NCBI GenBank assembly: GCA_000503195.1
Contig: AYSC01000018.1
Coordinates: 19,867-83,866 of the forward strand
Source: Blastomonas sp. CACIA14H2
GTDB taxonomy: Bacteria > Pseudomonadota > Alphaproteobacteria > Sphingomonadales > Sphingomonadaceae
DNA: 64,000 nucleotides
Direction of reading: 5' to 3'
The position numbers were made by a program, and so were the translations under genes. Shown here in pieces: positions 9,712 to 18,360 of the stretch (the stretch's first letter is position 1; each line of letters opens with the position of its first letter). The notes under the pieces are model-generated. The model worked only from the letters and a program-made list of their open reading frames with translations. It was not told where the DNA came from and ran no database searches.

Positions 9712-10239
9712 TCACCCCGGCAGCCGATAGAAATCCGCCAGCCTATCTAGCGCCAGCCGTAGCACCAGACGGCCCGAGCGCACCGGCCAGCCGAGTGCCT
9801 TTTCCGCGATCGGCATCGCCTCCCCAGCGCAGATCACCCGCCAGGCGATGTCGTTGAGGTCGCGCCCCAGCGCCGCCATCGCCGCATCGAAGCGCTGGCG
9901 CGCCGCCGCCTGGCGCTCGGTCGGCTCGAGATGATCGTCGCTGCCCCGGCGCGCGCCCGAACGCGGCGCCGCGTCCCAGCGCATCGTGAGCGAAGGTGCC
10001 AGGTTTGCGCGCTCCCAGTCGCTGCGCAGCTTCTCGCCCGCATCGAATTGCCGCTCGCCGATCAGCCCGCGCGCGAGCAGCCAGCCGAGCGGCGATTCAG
10101 CCAGGTTCACCGTCACCGAGCGCGCCGGCCGACGCGCGCCATCGACCCTGCGCCCGACCGTGTCGCCCTCGATTACCTTTTCCGCGAGCAGCCTGCCGGC
10201 CTCTGCCCGCACCCCGCGCATCGCCTGCTTCTGGGCCAT
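9712..10239 (-). CDS. DUF6456 domain-containing protein
   Basis: A 175-residue soluble protein. The stretch NLAESPLGWLLARGLIGERQ followed by FDAGEKLRSDWERA and the C-terminal RLVLRLALDRLADFYRLP match the DUF6456 family, found in alphaproteobacteria, often behind a helix-turn-helix. Here the domain stands almost alone, with only about 45 residues before it. It is transcribed away from the XRE regulator at 10337 with a 97-nt shared upstream region, so the two may be regulated together. The function is unknown. Confidence 0.7.
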   Translation of the reverse strand: MAQKQAMRGVRAEAGRLLAEKVIEGDTVGRRVDGARRPARSVTVNLAESPLGWLLARGLIGERQFDAGEKLRSDWERANLAPSLTMRWDAAPRSGARRGSDDHLEPTERQAAARQRFDAAMAALGRDLNDIAWRVICAGEAMPIAEKALGWPVRSGRLVLRLALDRLADFYRLPG

Positions 10240-10336
10240 GTTCAGCTCCCCTGATGGTTCGTGATGGAAGAAGCACTTGCCACAATGGTTGGATTGTAGG
10301 AAAGAGAATTATCCATATTGGTTAGGACATGCTCCC

Positions 10337-10900
10337 ATGATCAACCGTATCCGCGACGTGCGCCGCGCCCGCAACCTGACGCTGGAAGAGGTGGCGCAGC
10401 GCTGTGATCCGCCGACCACCGCGCAGACCATCGGGCGGCTCGAGACCGGTACGCGCACGCTCTCGCTCGACTGGCTGAACCGTATCGCGGCGGCGCTCGA
10501 GGTCGAATCGAGCGCACTGGTCAGCAGTTCGGCGGCATCCGATCTTCCGCTCGTCGCGCTGCTGTCTGCCGACGGCGCGCGCGCACCGACCCGCACCGAA
10601 CGCGCATTGCCCCCCATTGCGGCGGACAATCTGATGGCGCTGCGCGTCAGCGCCAGCATCGGCGACTATCGCAGCGGCGACATGGTCTGGCTGCGTCGGG
10701 TCGGGCAGGCCGATCTCGCCAGCGCGCTCAACCGCGATGTGCTGGTGCCGCGCCCGGCGGGACGCTTCGTCTTCGGCCGGCTGATCGCGCGCGAAGGCGG
10801 GCGGATGCAGATCCTCCCCCCCGGCCCAGGCTCGCGCCAGCAGGTGGTCAACGATCCACCCTGGCTGGCAGTGGCAGAAACGTTAATCCGCGCGCTGTAA
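10337..10900 (+). CDS. XRE-family regulator with S24/LexA-like C-terminal domain
   Basis: A 187-residue protein with an N-terminal Cro/C1-type helix-turn-helix (IRDVRRARNLTLEEVAQRCD, then TIGRLETGTRTLSLDWLNRI) and a C-terminal half resembling a LexA/S24-type beta fold (SIGDYRSGDMVWLRRV). I do not see a clear Ser-Lys autoprotease dyad, so cleavage is uncertain. The ATG at 10337 fits the usual HTH start; the frame is open to 10277. It is divergent from the DUF6456 gene and followed 13 nt later by a glycosyltransferase. The target genes are unknown. Confidence 0.8.
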   Translation: MINRIRDVRRARNLTLEEVAQRCDPPTTAQTIGRLETGTRTLSLDWLNRIAAALEVESSALVSSSAASDLPLVALLSADGARAPTRTERALPPIAADNLMALRVSASIGDYRSGDMVWLRRVGQADLASALNRDVLVPRPAGRFVFGRLIAREGGRMQILPPGPGSRQQVVNDPPWLAVAETLIRAL

Positions 10901-10913
10901 GACTGGCGCGGTG

Positions 10914-12077
10914 ATGCGCATCCTGACCCTTGCCACGCTGTTTCCCAATGCAGCGCGCCCCAATTTCGGCATATTCGTCGAGCGCCAGACGGCAACGCTC
11001 GCGGCCCGCGAGGATGTCGAGATCACCGTGATGAGTCCGCAGGCGGTTCCGCCCTGGCCGCTGTCACGCCACCCGCGCTATCACGCGATTGCACAATTGC
11101 CGTTTCGCGAAAGCTGGCGCGGGCTCGATGTCTATCGCCCGGCATTCCTCCACCTGCCCGGCCTCGGCAACGCCCTTCAGCCGCAGCTGATGATCCGTTC
11201 GATCTGGCCGCTGGTCGAACGGTTGCATCGCGCCGCCCCTTTCGACCTGATCGATGCGGAATTCTTCTTTCCCGACGGACCCGCAGCGCGCGAACTCGCG
11301 CTGCGGCTGGCCATCCCCTATTCGGTCAAGGCCCGCGGCGCGGACATCCACCATTGGGGCAACGACGCGAAAACGCGCGAACAGGTGCTCCGCGCCGGGC
11401 AGGACGCGGCCGGGCTGCTGGCGGTCTCGGCAGCGATGAAGGGCGACATGGTCGCGCTCGGCATGGCCGAAGCGAAGATCACCGTGCATTATACTGGCTG
11501 CGACCAACAGCGCTTTGCGCCCCGCCCCGATGACGGCCTGCGTGGGGAGCTCGGAATCGAAGGTCCGATGCTGATCACGGTGGGTGCGCTGATCGCGCGC
11601 AAGCGACAGGATCTGGTGATCGAGGCGCTGCCCGCATTGCCCGAGGCCACGCTGGTGCTGGCGGGTGCCGGCGAGCAGGAAGGCCGCTATCGCGCTCTGG
11701 CGCACAAACTGGGCGTGGAGAGTCGCGTGATCTTTGCAGGCGCGCTGCCGCATGAAGACCTTCCCCGCTGGCTGGCCGCAGCCGATGCGATGGTCCTGCC
11801 ATCAAGGTCCGAGGGGCTGGCCAATGCCTGGGTCGAGGCGCTGGCCTGCGGCACGCCGATCGTGATCAGCGATGCAGGCGGCGCGGGCGAACTGCTGACC
11901 GATCCTGTTGCTGGCCGTATCGTCCCGCCGACACCCCAGGCCCTGGCGTCCGCGATCAGCGAGCTGCTGGCGCTGACGCCCGACCGCGAGCGCGTGCGCG
12001 CCGCCGTTGCCGATTTCACCTGGGACCGTAATGCCGATGAGTTGCACCGGCATTTTTCCCGCCTGCTGTCGACCTAG
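10914..12077 (+). CDS. Glycosyltransferase family 4 protein
   Basis: GT-B fold glycosyltransferase of 387 residues. The N-terminal acceptor domain begins RILTLATLFPNAARPNFGIF; the C-terminal donor domain has LITVGALIARKRQDL and SRSEGLANAWVEALACGTPI, which carries the E-x7-E motif typical of GT4. It likely adds a sugar to an exopolysaccharide or lipid-linked glycan, but no other sugar genes are near, so the product is unknown. A GTG three bases earlier (10911) is an alternative start. The 3' end overlaps the convergent PilZ gene by 4 nt. Confidence 0.9.
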   Translation: MRILTLATLFPNAARPNFGIFVERQTATLAAREDVEITVMSPQAVPPWPLSRHPRYHAIAQLPFRESWRGLDVYRPAFLHLPGLGNALQPQLMIRSIWPLVERLHRAAPFDLIDAEFFFPDGPAARELALRLAIPYSVKARGADIHHWGNDAKTREQVLRAGQDAAGLLAVSAAMKGDMVALGMAEAKITVHYTGCDQQRFAPRPDDGLRGELGIEGPMLITVGALIARKRQDLVIEALPALPEATLVLAGAGEQEGRYRALAHKLGVESRVIFAGALPHEDLPRWLAAADAMVLPSRSEGLANAWVEALACGTPIVISDAGGAGELLTDPVAGRIVPPTPQALASAISELLALTPDRERVRAAVADFTWDRNADELHRHFSRLLST

Positions 12078-12421
12078 CGACGTTCCTGGCGCTCACGCAA
12101 CGTGCGGATGATGCGGTTGCAGATCGTCGGGCTGAGCGCCTCGACGAAGTGGCAGCCGAAAAGATGGCCTTCGGCCCAGACGATCTCGCCGTGAATGGGG
12201 GCAACACCGTCGATGGTGAGTGTCACCGGCGCGTGCATCCGCAACGGGTGGTCGGTTTCGAACCGGCATCCCGTGATCGAGAGGTTGGTGAGCATCACCG
12301 TGCAATGGCGACGCCCCTGGTCGACCAGTTCAGCCTCGATATTGACATTGATACGGATGGCGAAGCGGCGATCCGCCGCTGGCTTGCCCTGGGGGCCCTG
12401 CCTTCCTGTCAACGCTGCCAT
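12074..12421 (-). CDS. PilZ domain-containing protein
   Basis: A 115-residue protein nearly all of which is a PilZ domain, the c-di-GMP receptor fold. Visible parts are RRFAIRINVNIEAEL (the RxxxR-like segment) and TNLSITGCRFETDHPLRMHA corresponding to the second motif, with SITGC in place of the classical D/NxSxxG. The start at 12421 is chosen because a perfect GGAGG lies 5 nt upstream; the frame remains open to 12484. Whether this copy binds c-di-GMP is uncertain. It may be an adaptor for polysaccharide or motility control. Confidence 0.82.
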   Translation of the reverse strand: MAALTGRQGPQGKPAADRRFAIRINVNIEAELVDQGRRHCTVMLTNLSITGCRFETDHPLRMHAPVTLTIDGVAPIHGEIVWAEGHLFGCHFVEALSPTICNRIIRTLRERQERR

Positions 12422-12588
12422 AACGGCCTCCAGCAACCCTTGTTCTTTGCGCCGTGCGGTCTGCAAGCAGACAGCTTGGTGCAATCGCTCAAGGCTTTAG
12501 CGCGCAGAGCCTAATCGAGCGTAAACGGAAGTGAAGAAATGATGACAGTCGCATATTGAGGCGAAGGCCAAGGCGCGGGCAAATAAAA

Positions 12589-12615
12589 ACGCCCGGCAGC
12601 AGGGCTGCCGGGCGT
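12589..12615 (-). terminator. Rho-independent terminator of the Ala/Glu lipoprotein gene
   Basis: A 12-bp perfect stem (12589-12600 pairing with 12604-12615) with a 3-nt loop is followed on the minus strand by TTTTTATTT. It lies 41 nt after the stop of the lipoprotein gene at 12656 and has the form of a strong intrinsic terminator. Confidence 0.92.
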
Positions 12616-12655
12616 CCTTATGGCTTTGCCCTTTCGGGCGAAGTGAGCGTGAAGC

Positions 12656-12946
12656 TTACTTCTTTTCTTCAGCCGGAGCGGCCGGAGCAGCGGCGTCAGC
12701 AGCCGGAGCGGCTTCTGCACCAGCAGCGGCGCCAGCTTCGGCACCGGCTTCGGCGCCAGCTTCAGCACCGGCTTCCATGCCAGCTTCGGCGCCTTCAGCG
12801 GCCGGAGCTTCCATGGCTTCTTCAGCGGGAGCTTCGGTGGTGGCTTCTTCGGCGGGAGCTTCTTCAGCCTTTTCCGGCGAGCAAGCGGCGAGAGCCAGAA
12901 CGCCAGCGACGGCGAAAACCGGGCTCAGCTTGAGAATGGACTTCAT
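12656..12946 (-). CDS. Small lipoprotein with Ala/Glu/Gly tandem repeats
   Basis: A 96-residue predicted lipoprotein: signal peptide residues 1-21 with lipobox LAAC (Cys about 22), then only low-complexity Ala/Glu/Pro/Gly sequence. The middle holds four-residue GAEA units in tandem (about residues 53-78), and the end is PAAPAEEKK. A good GGGG-type ribosome site precedes the ATG and a strong terminator follows, so it is a monocistronic, probably well expressed gene. Two nearby strands show no domain. It may be an acidic outer-membrane or periplasmic spacer protein; this is inference from composition. Confidence 0.75.
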   Translation of the reverse strand: MKSILKLSPVFAVAGVLALAACSPEKAEEAPAEEATTEAPAEEAMEAPAAEGAEAGMEAGAEAGAEAGAEAGAAAGAEAAPAADAAAPAAPAEEKK

Positions 12947-13475
12947 GGTACTTTTCCCCTTCGTTGCGGAAACAAGAGCCCGCGTTGTATCGACACCCTA
13001 GGGACTCTGGCAAGATGTATTTCTTGCACTGGCGCAGGAAGGACACGCCGCATTTGGCCCGACCCCTTTCCCCCGCACCCTTGGGAACCGTGCATATAGC
13101 CGGTTTGTGAGGGGCGGAAAAGAGGATAAAATATTGGCACTGTTGGTGTCTTTTTGTCGATCCAAAGCCCTGCTGACGAATGTCCAACAGGGCGTCGAAG
13201 CGGCTTCAGGCTGATCGCCACCCGACCCTGCGGCCGAATTAAAACCGTTTCGTATCATTGGCTTGATTGAAGCCATCAAGCACCTGCTTATTCGGCCGGC
13301 CGTCGCTCCGGCCCTGCCCCGCCTGGCCATCTCGCCCCGCGCCGAGCCGCGACCGCCCGCTCGGGCCGAGGCATGGCAGGCCATGCCGAATCAGCGGCTT
13401 GACCCGGGCGTTCCATCTGTGCGAGCGCGGCGAAGATGGCGGCGCCAGCCGCGCCCAGAGCAGGAAATTGGAACC
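12947..13475. other. Gene-free region between lipoprotein and aldo/keto reductase
   Basis: This 529-nt stretch should contain the promoters of the divergent lipoprotein and reductase genes. The part from about 13085 to 13260 is noticeably richer in A+T than the surroundings (for example GAGGATAAAATATTGGCAC near 13120). A short inverted repeat, GGCTTGATTGAAGCC, is at about 13260-13274. Frames open through it have no recognisable domain. I do not support a gene here. Confidence 0.5.
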
Positions 13476-14465
13476 GTGACCGCACGCATCATCAACAACC
13501 GTCCCGTCCAGCCGATCGGCCTGGGCTGCATGTCGCTGAGCTGGGGCTATGGCACGCTGCCGCCGCGCGAGACGGCGGCCGCATTGCTCCACCGCGCGCT
13601 CGACCTGGGCTATGACCATCTCGACACCGCCAATATCTATGGCCTCGGGCATAACGAAACGCTGATCGGCGAGGCGCTGAAGGGTCGGCGGCAGCAATTT
13701 TTCCTGGCGACCAAGATGGGCATCGTGATCGAGGGCGAAAAGCGCGGAATCAACTGTCGCCCCGAAGCGATCCGCCGCTGCATCGATGAGTCGCTCACCC
13801 GGCTGCAGACCGACCATGTCGATCTCTATTACATGCACCGCCGCGACCGCGATGTGCCGATCGAGGAATCGGTGGGCGCGATGGCGGACCTGATCAAGGA
13901 AGGAAAGATCGGCAGCATCGGGCTGTCCGAAATGTCGGCAGAAACGCTGCGGCGCGCGGCGGCCGAGCACCCGATCGCGGCCATGCAGACCGAGTATTCG
14001 CCCTGGACGCGCGAGCCTGAAATCGCGGTGCTCGAAGCATGCGCCGAACTCGGCACGACCTTTGTCGCCTTCTCGCCGGTCGCGCGCGGGGTACTCGCCA
14101 ATGGCGTGCAGGATGCCGACGCGCTGACCGAAAAGGACCTGCGGCGCGGCATGCCCCGCTTCAATGCGGATAACTGGCCGAAGAACCGCGCGCTCGCCGA
14201 AGCGTTCAACGCCATCGCGGCGGAGCTCGAGGTCACCCCTGCCCAGTTGTCGCTTGCCTGGGTGCTCTCGCGCGGCGAGCATGTCGTCGCCATCCCGGGC
14301 ACCGCGTCGATCGCGCATATGGAAGAGAATTTCGCGCGGGCAGACTGGACCATCCCGGCAGACGCCGCGGCACGCATCGACGAACTGATCAACGAACGCA
14401 CCGTCAGCGGCCCGCGCTACGGCGAGGCGATGCAGCGCACGATCGATACGGAGCAATTCGGGTAA
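13476..14465 (+). CDS. Aldo/keto reductase
   Basis: NADPH-dependent oxidoreductase of 329 residues with the (beta/alpha)8 AKR fold. It shows IGLGCMSLSWGYG at the N-terminus, HLDTANIYG with the catalytic Asp/Tyr, FLATKMG with the catalytic Lys, and VDLYYMHRRD. It resembles the AKR13/YakC-like group. The GTG at 13476 (VTARIINNRPVQPIGLGCM) is preferred, with AGGAA upstream; the frame is open to 13263 without homologous-looking sequence. The substrate is unknown. Confidence 0.92.
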   Translation: MTARIINNRPVQPIGLGCMSLSWGYGTLPPRETAAALLHRALDLGYDHLDTANIYGLGHNETLIGEALKGRRQQFFLATKMGIVIEGEKRGINCRPEAIRRCIDESLTRLQTDHVDLYYMHRRDRDVPIEESVGAMADLIKEGKIGSIGLSEMSAETLRRAAAEHPIAAMQTEYSPWTREPEIAVLEACAELGTTFVAFSPVARGVLANGVQDADALTEKDLRRGMPRFNADNWPKNRALAEAFNAIAAELEVTPAQLSLAWVLSRGEHVVAIPGTASIAHMEENFARADWTIPADAAARIDELINERTVSGPRYGEAMQRTIDTEQFG

Positions 14466-14495
14466 ATTCTTCGCACGGCGATTGCGGCGATAAAT

Positions 14496-14572
14496 TGGTC
14501 GGGACGAGAGGATTCGAACCTCCGACCCCCACACCCCCAGTGTGATGCGCTACCAGGCTGCGCTACGTCCCG
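14496..14572 (-). tRNA. tRNA-Pro (anticodon GGG)
   Basis: On the minus strand the sequence begins CGGGACGTAGCGCAGCCTGG, typical of tRNA-Pro, with D-arm, a 7-nt anticodon loop CTGGGGG giving anticodon GGG, the T-arm GGAGGTTCGAATCCTCT, acceptor 3' strand CGTCCCG, discriminator A and an encoded CCA (14496-14498). Length is 77 nt. It reads proline codons CCC and CCU. Confidence 0.97.
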
Positions 14573-14770
14573 ACCTTGGGCTTCAGCCGCGCCTGCGGCA
14601 AAAGCGAAGCGCGCCTATATGGCGATGCGGCGCGCTTGGCAACCCCGTGATGCACAAGTTCGCATGCCTCATCGCCAATTGCCTTGCGTGGCCGATAATG
14701 ATAGGCGCGCCCATCGCTGCGACCGGCTGATTGTCGGCCAATCGCTCCCTTTTTCCTTTCTACGCTTCGG

Positions 14771-15109
14771 ATGACATTGCCCATGGACTCGACCCTTTTG
14801 CTTGCACTGGCCGCCGCCGCCCCTGGCGCTGCACCGGCCTGGACCCAGCTTCTGATGTTCGTGCCGCTGCTGGCGATATTCTATTTCCTGATCATCCGCC
14901 CGCAGCAGCGCCAGATGAAGGCGCACAAGGCCAAGATCGACGCGGTCAAGCGCGGCGACCAGGTGATTACCGGCGGCGGTCTGGTCGGCAAGGTGACCAA
15001 GGTGGACGAGGCCTATGTCGAGATCGATCTTGGCGGCGCGAAGGTGCGCGCGGTCAAGTCGACGCTGAGCGATGTGATCCAGCCCGGCGGCGCGCCCGCC
15101 AACGACTGA
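14771..15109 (+). CDS. yajC: Preprotein translocase subunit YajC
   Basis: Single-span inner membrane protein of 112 residues that associates with SecDF in the accessory Sec complex. The hydrophobic segment [20 protein letters not shown] with the hallmark RPQQ is at about residues 27-46, followed by the basic [20 protein letters not shown] cytosolic domain. An in-frame ATG at 14783 is an equally possible start. It leads the yajC-secD-secF-Mth938 series on the plus strand. Confidence 0.95.
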   Translation: MTLPMDSTLLLALAAAAPGAAPAWTQLLMFVPLLAIFYFLIIRPQQRQMKAHKAKIDAVKRGDQVITGGGLVGKVTKVDEAYVEIDLGGAKVRAVKSTLSDVIQPGGAPAND

Positions 15110-15242
15110 GCGACGAGCGGGAACGACCTGCCGCCTTGCCGCCTGTAGCGCGCATGAATATATGGCGCGCACATCCGGCCCGCGCGGGCCAGACCCGGCA
15201 AGCCGCCGCGTCTGAGCCGGCACTGCCAAGGAAGCGAGAAGA

Positions 15243-16847
15243 ATGCTAGATTTTCCGCGCTGGAAAACGATCTCCATCAGCCTGATCCTCGCCTTTGGCG
15301 TCCTGATGGCGATCCCCAGCCTGCTGCCTGCGGGCGCGGCCAAATATTATCCCTCCTTCCTGCCGCAGGAAACGATCAACCTGGGCCTCGACCTGTCGGG
15401 GGGAAGCCATATCCTGCTGGAGGGCGACCCCAGGGACGTTGCCGCGCAGCGTCTGCAGAACATGGAAGAAACGGTGCGCGCCGCGATGCGCAGCGCCAAG
15501 CCGCGCATCGGCATCGGCGATATCTCGCGCGAGGGTGGCAAGCTTTCCTTCCTGGTGCGCGACGTCTCGCAGGTCGATGCCGCGCGCGAACTGATCCTGC
15601 CGCTGACCAGCGGCGCGGGGCTGACCGGACAGCGCGACTGGGATATCGAGGTGCGCGACACCAGCCGCATCGTGCTGACCCCGACCGAGGCGGGGCTGAC
15701 CCAGGCGCTCGACCAGGCCATGGAAACCGCAACCGAGGTCGTGCGCAAGCGCATCGACGAAATGGGCACGCGCGAGCCCACGATCATCCGCCAGGGCGAC
15801 AACCGCATCGTCGTGCAGGTGCCCGGCCTTGACGATCCCCAGGCGCTGAAGGACCTGCTCGGCCAGACCGCCGAGCTCGAGTTCAAGCTGGTCGATCAGA
15901 CCGCCAGCCCCGAGGATATTGCGGCGGGCCGCGCGCCCGTGGGCAGCGAGATCGTACCCTATCCGACCAACCCCGCGGGCGGCACGCCGATCGCGGTGCG
16001 CCGGCTGGGCGGTATCCGCGGCGACAAGCTGACCAACGCGCAGGCGAGCTTCGACCCGCAGACCAACGAGCCCGTCGTGTCGATCACCTTCGACCGCGAC
16101 GGCGGCGCGCGCTTTGCCCGGCTGACGCAGGAAAATGTCAACAAGCCGTTCGCGATCATCCTCGATGGCGAGGTGCTCTCCGCACCCAATATCAACGAGC
16201 CGATCCTGGGGGGTTCTGCCCAGATCTCGGGCAGCTTCACCACCGAAAGCGCCAACCAGCTCGCCATCGCGCTGCGCTCCGGCGCCCTTCCGGTGGAACT
16301 GAAGGTGGTCGAGGAACGCTCGGTCGGACCTGATCTCGGCGCGGAATCGATCCAGCTCGGCCTCATCGCGGGCGCCGTCGGGACGATCGCGGTTCTGGTG
16401 TTCATGGTGCTCACCTATGGCCGCTTCGGCGTCTATGCCGATATCGCGCTGGTGCTCAACATCCTCCTGATTCTCGGCGTGATGGCGCTGATGAACGCCA
16501 CGCTGACGCTGCCGGGCATCGCCGGTTTCGTGCTCACCATCGGTGCGGCGGTGGACGCCAACGTGCTGATCAACGAGCGCATACGCGAAGAGCGCAAGAA
16601 CGGCAGGCGCATCATCCAGGCGATCGAGGTCGGCTATACCGAAGCCTCGCGCGCGATCTTCGACGCCAACATCACCAATGTCATCGCGGCGGTGCTGCTG
16701 TTCCTGTTCGGATCGGGCCCGGTGCGCGGCTTTGCCGTGGTGCTGATGATCGGCATCGTCACCTCGGTCTGGACCGCGGTGTACGTCACCCGCATGTTCG
16801 TCGCGCTGTGGCTCAAGCGCGATCGTCCGCGCGAACTGAACATTTAA
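15243..16847 (+). CDS. secD: Protein translocase subunit SecD
   Basis: RND-superfamily membrane protein of 534 residues that, with SecF, uses the proton gradient to help pull proteins across the inner membrane. It has an N-terminal membrane helix, LGLDLSGGSHILLEG typical of SecD, a periplasmic head domain, and a C-terminal five-helix module starting SIQLGLIAGAVGTIAVLVFM with the NVLINERIREE motif. It precedes secF by 15 nt. Confidence 0.97.
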   Translation: MLDFPRWKTISISLILAFGVLMAIPSLLPAGAAKYYPSFLPQETINLGLDLSGGSHILLEGDPRDVAAQRLQNMEETVRAAMRSAKPRIGIGDISREGGKLSFLVRDVSQVDAARELILPLTSGAGLTGQRDWDIEVRDTSRIVLTPTEAGLTQALDQAMETATEVVRKRIDEMGTREPTIIRQGDNRIVVQVPGLDDPQALKDLLGQTAELEFKLVDQTASPEDIAAGRAPVGSEIVPYPTNPAGGTPIAVRRLGGIRGDKLTNAQASFDPQTNEPVVSITFDRDGGARFARLTQENVNKPFAIILDGEVLSAPNINEPILGGSAQISGSFTTESANQLAIALRSGALPVELKVVEERSVGPDLGAESIQLGLIAGAVGTIAVLVFMVLTYGRFGVYADIALVLNILLILGVMALMNATLTLPGIAGFVLTIGAAVDANVLINERIREERKNGRRIIQAIEVGYTEASRAIFDANITNVIAAVLLFLFGSGPVRGFAVVLMIGIVTSVWTAVYVTRMFVALWLKRDRPRELNI

Positions 16848-16862
16848 GGAAGGCTTGATCCC

Positions 16863-17837
16863 ATGAAGCTCCTCAGGCTCGTTCCCGACAACACCAATTT
16901 CCGCTTCCTGCGCTGGCGCCACATCGCCATGGGCATCAGCATCCTGTCGATCATCGCGTCGCTGGTGCTGGTCGGCGTGCGCGGCCTGAACCTTGGCGTC
17001 GATTTCGTCGGCGGCCAGATGATCCAGGTAACGTTCGACAAGGTCGCGGAAGCCCCGGTGGCCGAATTGCGCGAAGATATCGAGGCGCTGAACCTCGGCG
17101 AATCGACCATCCAGCGGTTCGGCCAGCCCAACCAGGTTTCGGTCCGCATGCGGCTTGCAGGCGACAATACCGACGAGGTCAACGCCGTCACCCAGCGCGT
17201 GACGAGCATGATCACAAAGGAATATGCGGCGCAGGGCGCACGCATCGACGGCGTCGATTCGGTGTCGGGCAAGGTGTCCGAAGAGCTGTTGACCACCGGC
17301 GTCTATTCGCTCGTCTTCGCGATGATCGCAATCGCGGTCTATATCTGGTTCCGATTCGAATGGCAGTTCGGCGTCGCGGCGCTGTTCGCGCTGTTTCACG
17401 ACGTGGCGATCACCTTCGGCTTTTTCGCGCTCACCCAGCTCGAGTTCAACCTGAACATCATCGCCGCGCTGCTGACGATCATCGGCTATTCGCTCAACGA
17501 CACCATCGTGGTGTTCGACCGCGTGCGCGAAAACCTGCGCAAGTACCGCAAGATGGACATGATCTCGCTGCTCGACCTGTCGACCAACGAGACGCTCGCG
17601 CGTACGGTGATGACCTCGCTCACCATGCTGATCGCGCTGCTGGCGCTGCTGCTGATCGGTCCGGGTGTGATCTTCGGCTTCACCGCCGCGATGACGCTGG
17701 GTCTGTTCGTCGGCTGCTATTCCTCGATCTACATGGCCAACCCGATCCTGGTCTGGCTCGGCGTGGGTCCGCACAGCTTCGTTCCGCAGCAGACCGAGGC
17801 GGACAAGGCCGAGGCCAAGCTAAAGGAAGGCCTGTGA
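16863..17837 (+). CDS. secF: Protein translocase subunit SecF
   Basis: Partner of SecD, 324 residues, six predicted membrane spans. Diagnostic segments are GLNLGVDFVGGQMIQV after the first helix and SLNDTIVVFDRVRENLRK in the C-terminal module, plus FGFTAAMTLGLFVGCYSSIY near the end. It follows secD by 15 nt and precedes the Mth938-like gene by 27 nt, all apparently one operon. Confidence 0.97.
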   Translation: MKLLRLVPDNTNFRFLRWRHIAMGISILSIIASLVLVGVRGLNLGVDFVGGQMIQVTFDKVAEAPVAELREDIEALNLGESTIQRFGQPNQVSVRMRLAGDNTDEVNAVTQRVTSMITKEYAAQGARIDGVDSVSGKVSEELLTTGVYSLVFAMIAIAVYIWFRFEWQFGVAALFALFHDVAITFGFFALTQLEFNLNIIAALLTIIGYSLNDTIVVFDRVRENLRKYRKMDMISLLDLSTNETLARTVMTSLTMLIALLALLLIGPGVIFGFTAAMTLGLFVGCYSSIYMANPILVWLGVGPHSFVPQQTEADKAEAKLKEGL

Positions 17838-17864
17838 TCGCCCGGTTGGCTGGTCGCCTCTCCC

Positions 17865-18257
17865 ATGGCTGAATTCACCCAGGATCCGCGCGCATCCGGC
17901 CCGGTCGTTACCGGCTTTACCACGCGCGGGTTCAAGCTCGATGGCGACAATCTGGGCCAGCGCCGCGTCGATGGCAGCCTGGTGCTGACCCCGGTTTCGG
18001 CCATGCCCTGGGACGCGCCGGCGGTCGAGGCGCTGGATATCGAGGCGATGGATCAGGTGCTGGCGCTCGACCCGCCGCCCGAGTTCATGCTGCTCGGCAC
18101 CGGCGGCTCCATGACCCACCCTCCCCGCGCCTTCATCCGGGCGATGGAGGAGCGCGGCATCGGCGTTGAGGTGATGGACAGCCGCGCCGCCGCCCGCGCC
18201 TGGGGGATATTGCGCTCCGAGGAGCGCTGGATCGCCGCCGCGATCATGGGGCTTTAG
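17865..18257 (+). CDS. Mth938-like domain-containing protein (DUF498/NDUFAF3-like)
   Basis: A 130-residue protein of the Mth938-like fold. The central PPPEFMLLGTGGSMTHPPRA and the AWGILRSEERWIAAAIMGL C-terminus are family hallmarks. The eukaryotic relative NDUFAF3 assists complex I assembly, and in alphaproteobacteria the gene commonly sits behind secF, as here. Its bacterial function is not established. Confidence 0.88.
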   Translation: MAEFTQDPRASGPVVTGFTTRGFKLDGDNLGQRRVDGSLVLTPVSAMPWDAPAVEALDIEAMDQVLALDPPPEFMLLGTGGSMTHPPRAFIRAMEERGIGVEVMDSRAAARAWGILRSEERWIAAAIMGL

Positions 18258-18275
18258 GCTTACGCTGTTGCTGCG

Positions 18276-18353
18276 CCATTCCCGCGAAAGCGGGGATCCC
18301 GCTGTTCTTCTGCGCTCATCAGGAAAGCGGGCCCCCGCCCCCGCGGGGGTGGC
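18276..18353. repeat. REP doublet (family A), diverged inverted pair
   Basis: Left unit CATTCCCGCGAAAGCGGGGA begins at about 18276 and the right, more degenerate unit GAAAGCGGGCCCCCGCCCCC ends at about 18353. The pair lies between the convergent Mth938-like and DUF3137 genes, as the other family A doublets lie in intergenic DNA. Confidence 0.65.
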
Positions 18354-18360
18354 GAATGCG

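Noticed and set aside
10304..10325. ATTATCCATATTGGTTAGG before the XRE gene as a third Rrf2 site
   Set aside because: Only about 11 of 17 positions agree with the motif, and the ACC half is missing; more likely an operator for the XRE regulator or part of its promoter.
13263..13475. In-frame N-terminal extension of the aldo/keto reductase
   Set aside because: The sequence is Arg/Pro/Ala-rich without similarity to the AKR fold; the GTG at 13476 gives a normal start.
15246..17774. A very long open frame on the minus strand opposite secD and secF
   Set aside because: It has charged, repetitive composition (His/Gln/Arg/Asp) typical of the complement of high-GC coding DNA, and both secD and secF on the plus strand are unmistakable.
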